Origin: an uncultured Burkholderiaceae bacterium
GTDB lineage: Bacteria > Pseudomonadota > Gammaproteobacteria > Burkholderiales > Burkholderiaceae_B
Assembly: GCA_934525625.1 (NCBI GenBank)
Contig: CAKSZL010000006.1
Span: 113,490 to 177,489, forward strand
Direction of reading: 5' to 3'
DNA: 64,000 nt
In this document: piece by piece, positions 59,064 to 64,000 of the stretch
How positions within the stretch are numbered: the stretch's first letter is position 1
Layout of the letters: each line of letters starts with the position of its first letter
Program-made: the position numbers and the translations under genes
Notes under the pieces: generated by a model
What the model was told of the DNA's origin: nothing
Database searches by the model: none
Seen by the model: only the letters and a program-made list of their open reading frames with translations

Positions 59064-60238
59064 CGCATTCCTTATCTATACCTCATCATTCCGTAGCGGC
59101 GACGTCGCACCCCGAAGGTGCCGGCCGGCGTACCCGTTCGCCCTGGCGGCGACATAGCCCGCACACTGGCCGGGTTCGCCGTGGTCGTCCGGTACGCAGC
59201 CCCTGGCCGGGCTCTGCCCGTCACGCGCACGGCGGCGCTTATCGGCCGCGCCCTTGCGGCCTGGCGTTGGCCATATTGGTTGCTGCATTGGCCGGCTGCG
59301 CCTCGCAGGGTACACCGCCGCCCGAAATCGCCCTGGACGATCTTGACGTGGCGATCAGCGCGCCCGTGGACATGCCCGAGCCACCCAAGCCGGTGGAGAT
59401 TGTGCCCGTTCCGCAACCCTTACCCTTGCCGGGACAGTTGAAAAACCTCAACGACAAGCCCGCACCAGAACCCGCCAACCCGGCGGCGCGGGTCGAGCAT
59501 GCCAACCGCGAGGCGCGCATGGTGCCCACGCGAGACGGCTTCATCAATGCCATTCAGGTCTGGCCGTACACGGAAGGCGCCTTGTACCAGGTCTATGCCA
59601 GCCCCGGCCGCGTGACGCTGGTGCAGCTTCAGATCGGTGAAAAGCTGATCGACGTGTCGGCGGGCGACACGGTGCGCTGGATCGTGGGGGACTCCGTCAG
59701 TGGCAGCGGCGCATCGAGCCGCCCGAACTTGCAGATCAAGCCGGTGCGTGCGGGGTTAAAGACGAACCTGGTGGTCACCACCGACCGGCGCATCTATCTG
59801 CTGGAGCTGGCCTCTACCGCCTCGGCCTGGATGGCCTCGGTGTCCTGGGACTATCCGCAGGACCGCATGGCGGAGTTGAAGCGGCGTAACGATGCGGCGG
59901 CGCAGGCTATGCCGCTCGCGGCCGGCGTCTCGGTGGAGCAATTGCGATTTCGCTATGAGATCACGGGCGATATGCCGTCCTGGCGGCCGTTGCGCGCCTT
60001 CGATGATGGCCACAAGGTATTCATTCAGTTTCCGGCGGGCATCGCACAGGGCGAATTGCCGCCGCTGTTTCTGGTGGGGCCGCAGGGCGATCTGCAATTG
60101 CTGAACTATCAGTATCGCGCCCCGTACTACGTGGTGGACAGGCTCTTTGGGGCGGTGGAGCTGCGCCTTGGGGGTGACGATGCCCGCGTGGTGCGTATCA
60201 GTCGTGATGACGGTAAACCGCGACGGGGTGGGTTATGA
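59060..60238 (+). CDS. trbG: TrbG transfer protein with unusual N-terminal extension
   Basis: A 392-residue VirB9-like protein. From about residue 70 it is typical TrbG: lipobox LAILVAALAGC, a Pro-rich linker and the VirB9 domain (VWPYTEGALYQVYASPGRVTLVQLQIGEKLIDVSAGDTVRW; VRAGLKTNLVVTTDRRIYLLEL). The first ~70 residues are Ser/Arg/Pro/Gly-rich with no signal character. The ATG at 59060 overlaps trbF (ATGA), but an internal start close to the lipobox would give a normal lipoprotein. I read the extension as either non-native or a mis-chosen start. Confidence 0.85.
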   Translation: MTHSLSIPHHSVAATSHPEGAGRRTRSPWRRHSPHTGRVRRGRPVRSPWPGSARHAHGGAYRPRPCGLALAILVAALAGCASQGTPPPEIALDDLDVAISAPVDMPEPPKPVEIVPVPQPLPLPGQLKNLNDKPAPEPANPAARVEHANREARMVPTRDGFINAIQVWPYTEGALYQVYASPGRVTLVQLQIGEKLIDVSAGDTVRWIVGDSVSGSGASSRPNLQIKPVRAGLKTNLVVTTDRRIYLLELASTASAWMASVSWDYPQDRMAELKRRNDAAAQAMPLAAGVSVEQLRFRYEITGDMPSWRPLRAFDDGHKVFIQFPAGIAQGELPPLFLVGPQGDLQLLNYQYRAPYYVVDRLFGAVELRLGGDDARVVRISRDDGKPRRGGL

Positions 60239-61479
60239 GGGAGTCCACCGATATGTCCGATCAGACGGTGCGGCCCAAGCTGCCGCCGGAATCCGTTGAG
60301 CTGCGCGCCGCGCCCCAACGGGTCACGCGCCTGAACCGCCGCACTCTGGCCGTAGGCATTGGCGTGGCATCCTTCGCTGTGCTGGGCGCGACGCTCTGGT
60401 CATTGCAACCGCGTTCACGCGATGCACACACGAACCCCGAGCTTTACAACGTCGATCGCATCACACGCGCCGAAGGGCTGGAGGCTTTGCCGCGCGATTA
60501 CAGCCAGATGCCGCCACCCGCGCCCGCAGCCGAACCGGCCCCCGTGCCTGTCTTGGGCGACCCGCTGCCGGGCGACCTGGGCCGTCCCGTGCTGCGCGCC
60601 GAACGCGAGGCCGGCATGCACCCGCATGGCGGGCCGGACGCGGCCGAAGCCGAACGGCTGGCGCGCCTGAAGGAAGCCGAGGAAGCGGCCCGCGCGCCGC
60701 TCTTTTACAAATCCGCCAATCTCGGCGGCTCGCCGGGCGCAAGCGCCGACGCCTTGGCCGGTCTGCCGCTTGACGCGGGCGGCCCCGTCGACGCCATGCA
60801 GACGCAGAACATGCAGGACAACAAGGCCGCCTTCGCTGGCCAGGGCCGCACCGCCACGCAAAGCGCGCATCGTATGGAAGCGCCCCGTGGCCCCGACACC
60901 GTGATGGCCGGCACCGTCATCGCCGCCGCGCTGGTCACGGGTATCAAGTCGGACGTGCCGGGCGACATCATTGCTTCTGTGACCGAACCCGTCTACGACA
61001 GCGCCACACGGCGCAACGTCCTGATTCCCCAGGGCGCGCGCCTCATGGGCCGCTACAACAGCCAGGTGTCTTACGGACAAAGCCGCGTCCAGGCTGTCTG
61101 GGAACGGATCATCATGCCCGATACCTCGTCCATCGTGCTCGACAACCTTGCCGCCGCCGACCCGGCCGGCTATGCGGGCTTGGAAGACGACGTGGACTGG
61201 CATTGGAACCGTATCCTGGCCGGTGCCGCCCTTACCACCTTGTTGGGAGTGGGTGCCGAACTGGCCGCGCCGCAGAACCAGGGCACGGGCGATGGGCGCG
61301 TCATCATCGCCGCGCGCGACGGCGTGCAAGACTCGGTGAATCAGGTCGGGCAGGAGATCACCCGGCGCAACCTGAACATTCAGCCCACGCTCACCATCCG
61401 TCCAGGGATGCCCGTTCGGATCGTGGTCAACAAGGACATTCACTTGCGCGCCTACCGGCCGCTCTTCATCAACAGGTGA
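60235..61479 (+). CDS. trbI: TrbI transfer protein
   Basis: A 414-residue VirB10-like protein: N-terminal TM (VGIGVASFAVLGATLWSL), Pro-rich periplasmic region, then a C-terminal beta domain (MAGTVIAAALVTGIKSDVPGDIIASVTEPVYDSATRRNVLIPQGARLMGRYNSQVSYGQSRVQAVWERIIMPD). Spans both membranes to couple energy. ATG 60235 overlaps trbG; ATG 60253 is alternative. Confidence 0.93.
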   Translation: MRESTDMSDQTVRPKLPPESVELRAAPQRVTRLNRRTLAVGIGVASFAVLGATLWSLQPRSRDAHTNPELYNVDRITRAEGLEALPRDYSQMPPPAPAAEPAPVPVLGDPLPGDLGRPVLRAEREAGMHPHGGPDAAEAERLARLKEAEEAARAPLFYKSANLGGSPGASADALAGLPLDAGGPVDAMQTQNMQDNKAAFAGQGRTATQSAHRMEAPRGPDTVMAGTVIAAALVTGIKSDVPGDIIASVTEPVYDSATRRNVLIPQGARLMGRYNSQVSYGQSRVQAVWERIIMPDTSSIVLDNLAAADPAGYAGLEDDVDWHWNRILAGAALTTLLGVGAELAAPQNQGTGDGRVIIAARDGVQDSVNQVGQEITRRNLNIQPTLTIRPGMPVRIVVNKDIHLRAYRPLFINR

Positions 61480-61483
61480 CGCG

Positions 61484-61687
61484 ATGGCGACAAAACTACG
61501 AATCGGTCCGTTGCCCCGGCCACAGCTTGTGAAGCTCACCGTCACCCTGCCGGCGGAACTCCTGGCGGACTTGGAACGGTATGCGACCATGCACAGCCAG
61601 CTTCATGGCGAGAAGGTCGATGCGGCTACGCTGGCGCCACACATGCTGGCGCGGTTTATCAAGAATGATCGCGGATTCAAAAGATGA
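61484..61687 (+). CDS. DUF2274 protein closing the trb operon
   Basis: A 67-residue DUF2274 protein (LRIGPLPRPQLVKLTVTLPAELLADLERYATMHSQLHGEKVDAATLAPHMLARFIKNDRGFKR), universal last gene after trbI in Tn4371-like ICEs, with an RHH-like pattern. Likely a regulator or DNA-binding factor; its role is not known. Confidence 0.88.
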   Translation: MATKLRIGPLPRPQLVKLTVTLPAELLADLERYATMHSQLHGEKVDAATLAPHMLARFIKNDRGFKR

Positions 61688-61938
61688 ATCAATGATGCAA
61701 CTTGTGGTTCCGAAGCGGCTTTTGTCTTAGCCCCCGAGGAGCGTTGCCGGTAATATCGATGCCGGTTACCATTTGGCACATCAACGACTATTCGACCATC
61801 GGCACCTAAGTTCGTTGTATGACTACGGCGTACCTTTGGTTTCAACGGCAAGTTATCGCTTTACATGCGCCCCGCTTCTGGGAGAGGCCCTTTACGTGAC
61901 TACTAGAGCTATATCTGTGTCGATTTTCAAATTGAGCC
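61688..61938. other. AT-rich leader upstream of the reverse transcriptase, possible ncRNA
   Basis: 251 bp between DUF2274 and the reverse transcriptase with no gene. GC drops here compared with trb. A GGCT...AGCC hairpin (about 61,713-61,729) and direct GCCGGT repeats (about 61,750 and 61,761) are visible. Several defence RT systems (for example DRT2 and DRT9) use an upstream ncRNA as template, so this is a candidate region; no conserved RNA fold was verified. Confidence 0.4.
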
Positions 61939-63507
61939 ATGCTAACCGACGAATCACTTGACTTCGCTAAAGCCCATATAACAGCGTTCTACGATACCGA
62001 TTTTTACCCCAAGCCCTTCGAGTACGGTGCGCTCTGGTATTTTTGGGATGAAGTGAAAGAACATTTGCTCAAGGCACCGTCAAATGGGCTCTTTGCGGGT
62101 ATTCCACGCGCCTGTGCTTGGCCCAAGGCGCGCGGAGGCTATCGCGTGGTTCATCAGCTTGAGCCGCTTGATGCAATTGTTTATGTTGCGCTGACGCATG
62201 CTGTTATTGACCAGATTTCCGACGCTCGGATGGGGCCCGACGTAGCCTGCTCGTACCGGATGCGTCGGGACTGTTCGAGTTTCTTCTCCGAAGGGTCGGG
62301 TTTTGACCGTTACCGCGCCAGATGTGAGCAACTGTCTCAGGAATACCGTTTCGTTTTATCGACTGATATTGCGGATTTCTACAATCAGATCTATTTGCAC
62401 AGAGTCGGGAACGCCATCGAATCCGCAACGAGGGATGCGAAAGCGGGGGGGCAACTGGAACAGTTCATCACTCGATTGAATAACAAGGCTTCTCAAGGCA
62501 TTCCGATTGGACCTGCGCCGTCGGTCGTGCTAGCTGAAGCTGTGATGATGGATGTGGATCAACTCATTCACAATATGGGGCTGGATCACGTTCGTTACGT
62601 TGATGACATTCGTATATTCGGAAACTCAAGGAAGAAGCTCGAAGCTTGCCTGGAAGAGTTGGTTATCTATTTGCATGAGAATCACCGGTTGAACGTGGTC
62701 GGTGAAAAGACAAGTATTAGGCGTACCTCAGAATTTCTACATGAGGAGTTGCAGAATCAGTACCAGTTGGAAAAGCTCGAAATCTTGAAGGAAATCGAAG
62801 TCGCGAATCCTTATTCAGCTCATTCATATGACGATGATGAGGAGGGCGACGAAGAGGATGACGATATCTACGAACAAGATGTCAGAGAGCCTGGAGTCGT
62901 TTTGCTGGACGCCTTGCAGCGTGTCCGCCGAGCTGAAATGGTCGATCTTGCTGTGATTCGAGCCATTATCCGCCGAGCGAAGGCAAAGCGGCTGGATGAC
63001 ATTGCAGAGTTTTTGCTACAGGAAATGGCATTTTTTTCGCCGGCCATCAATGACGTTGTTCTCTACTTCGCCCGTCTCTCAGATACCCAACTGGTCGATT
63101 TACTTCCATTGTTCTCGGAAGGTTGTCGCGCCGGCAGTTATGACCGGCAATGTGTGAAAGTCTGGATGGAGTGGTTTTTCAGCCAAAGGCCGATGCTGCT
63201 GAAAGACAGGGCGATACAGCAATACATAAAAAATAAGGGTAGCGTGATTGCACAGGCGACTGCAGCGGTGAGTACGGGCAACCTAGCTTGGGCGAAAAGC
63301 GCGAAGGGCAAGGTGCTGCCAAACGGGTCGTGGGATCGACGTGCTTACTTATATGCATTGTCAGCGTTGTCAGGAGATGAGCGTAAGAATGTAATTAATC
63401 CACTCCTAAAACACCCTGCAATGACAGCAACTGATCTATGGGTTGCATCTTGGATTTTGAAGGGGATGCCAGAGCCGGAATTCGACTGGGACGATATTCC
63501 TTATTAG
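61939..63507 (+). CDS. Reverse transcriptase, probable defence-associated (DRT-type)
   Basis: A 522-residue RT. Finger/palm motifs: WPKARGGYRVVHQLEPLDAIVY (RT1-like), STDIADFYNQIY with Asp143 (motif A), GIPIGPAPSVVLAEAVM (motif B) and YVDD at residues 220-223 (motif C). From about residue 330 a helical, non-RT C-terminal half follows, with an acidic linker (DDDEEGDEEDDDIYEQ) between. The architecture (single RT, no maturase or retron context, long helical tail) fits unknown-group/DRT antiviral RTs. Subtype not assigned. It lies next to AT-richer DNA at a classical ICE cargo site after trbI/DUF2274. A group II intron or retron RT is unlikely since no intron or msr/msd is apparent. Confidence 0.75.
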   Translation: MLTDESLDFAKAHITAFYDTDFYPKPFEYGALWYFWDEVKEHLLKAPSNGLFAGIPRACAWPKARGGYRVVHQLEPLDAIVYVALTHAVIDQISDARMGPDVACSYRMRRDCSSFFSEGSGFDRYRARCEQLSQEYRFVLSTDIADFYNQIYLHRVGNAIESATRDAKAGGQLEQFITRLNNKASQGIPIGPAPSVVLAEAVMMDVDQLIHNMGLDHVRYVDDIRIFGNSRKKLEACLEELVIYLHENHRLNVVGEKTSIRRTSEFLHEELQNQYQLEKLEILKEIEVANPYSAHSYDDDEEGDEEDDDIYEQDVREPGVVLLDALQRVRRAEMVDLAVIRAIIRRAKAKRLDDIAEFLLQEMAFFSPAINDVVLYFARLSDTQLVDLLPLFSEGCRAGSYDRQCVKVWMEWFFSQRPMLLKDRAIQQYIKNKGSVIAQATAAVSTGNLAWAKSAKGKVLPNGSWDRRAYLYALSALSGDERKNVINPLLKHPAMTATDLWVASWILKGMPEPEFDWDDIPY

Positions 63508-63810
63508 CTAGAGTTTCGATTTCAAGCTTTTATGACGCAGAGTGCGCAAATTTTGGACACTCTACATCAGCACACGATGTGGCGCGGCTTCGCTGTATCA
63601 ATGAAATGTCATGATGATGACTTATGCGCAGAAAATGTGGATAAGCACTCGTCGGTAACAGTGTGTGAGATCCCTGTTTCCGCAATGCGAATCGAATGTC
63701 TGCTGCCCTCAAAGTTCCCACGCTCAGCTTGCCTTAACTACGCCCGAGTGGGTGTGTGTTCGGAACCTCTTGCGGCAATCTGGTGTTGAACGACACACAG
63801 GGAGCCTCAC
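63508..63810. other. Intergenic region after the reverse transcriptase
   Basis: About 300 bp. An 85-residue frame (63532-63789) is open, but it has no ribosome site and no recognisable protein character, so I do not call a gene. No repeats or clear terminator were seen. GC rises again towards the AlpA-like frame. Confidence 0.4.
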
Positions 63811-63939
63811 ATGATTCAGTCCGATCACGAAACCCCACACGCGGCCGCGAAAACTGATCTTGCATCACCCATGTTCTACCGCATGCGCGATGTACTGCGC
63901 ATGACGGCCTTGAGCCGATCCAGCGTAAGTGCGCCATAA
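63811..63939 (+). pseudogene. AlpA-like regulator, truncated to 42 residues
   Basis: The frame encodes a leader and the first part of an AlpA helix-turn-helix (MFYRMRDVLRMTALSRSSV) and then hits TAA after three unrelated residues (SAP). Normal AlpA proteins continue with a second helix and wing of about 40 more residues. A GGAGCC-type site precedes the ATG. AlpA regulates integrase/excision in ICEs, and the frame lies near the right edge of the window, consistent with an integrase end beyond it. It could also be a frameshift. Confidence 0.55.
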
Positions 63940-64000
63940 ACCCCATGGTTCTGTGCTGTACGGGTAGACGATATAGTTTTGATTCTCAGAGATTGGATTT

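Noticed and set aside
63532..63789. 85-residue frame after the reverse transcriptase
   Set aside because: No ribosome site or recognisable domain; left as intergenic.
1..64000. CRISPR arrays, insertion sequences and rRNA genes
   Set aside because: None was seen by eye. There are no short regularly spaced repeats beyond the three-copy iteron array, no transposase frames and no rRNA-like segments.

Overview
The window looks like a GC-rich betaproteobacterium, probably Alcaligenaceae/Burkholderiales (Bordetella/Achromobacter-like). This rests on codon use and on the Tn4371-type conjugation genes, not on a database search. It splits into host chromosome (about 1-10,900) and one large integrative conjugative element (ICE, about 10,915 to beyond 64,000).

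Chromosomal part: the start of an ArsR-type regulator, a benzoate-type transporter (BenE), an AraC regulator with a LysE exporter, a meta-cleavage-type hydrolase, and a TonB-dependent uptake locus (unknown periplasmic protein, DUF2946 protein, receptor, PepSY membrane protein). A 93-bp remnant of an internally deleted copy of the periplasmic-protein gene lies upstream of the intact gene.

Element boundary: at 10,915-10,930 there is a 16-bp minus-strand match to the 3' end of a tRNA gene (acceptor strand, A73, CCA), followed on that strand by a strong terminator. I read this as the tRNA-distal attachment junction. The integrase and intact tRNA would then lie past 64,000, near the truncated AlpA-like gene at 63,811.

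ICE backbone: DUF932, a ParB-like protein, DUF736, DUF2958, DUF2285 and HTH genes, then RepA, an iteron/DnaA-box origin, ParA, an RHH protein, DUF2840, a TraF-type S26 peptidase, an oriT-like hairpin and a DUF3363 relaxase. After the cargo come a LysR regulator (TraR position), TraG and trbBCDEJ(K)LFGI with DUF2274.

Cargo: (1) an IetAS-type AAA ATPase/subtilase pair behind a palindromic operator; (2) an AbiJ_NTD4 protein next to an XRE regulator; (3) a reverse transcriptase resembling the defence-associated (DRT) class after trbI; (4) two toxin-antitoxin loci whose toxins are both destroyed; (5) between relaxase and LysR, an 18-kb block collinear with the Pseudomonas ferripyoverdine system: Fur box, sigma factor, anti-sigma, transducing TonB receptor, FpvGHJ-like, PvdRT-OpmQ-like efflux, FpvKCDEF-like, then an atypical Fur-family protein. 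No siderophore synthesis genes are present, so this looks like a mobile kit for using a foreign siderophore and releasing its iron by reduction in the periplasm. The barrel part of the receptor is clearly more AT-rich than its surroundings, which suggests a domain swap.
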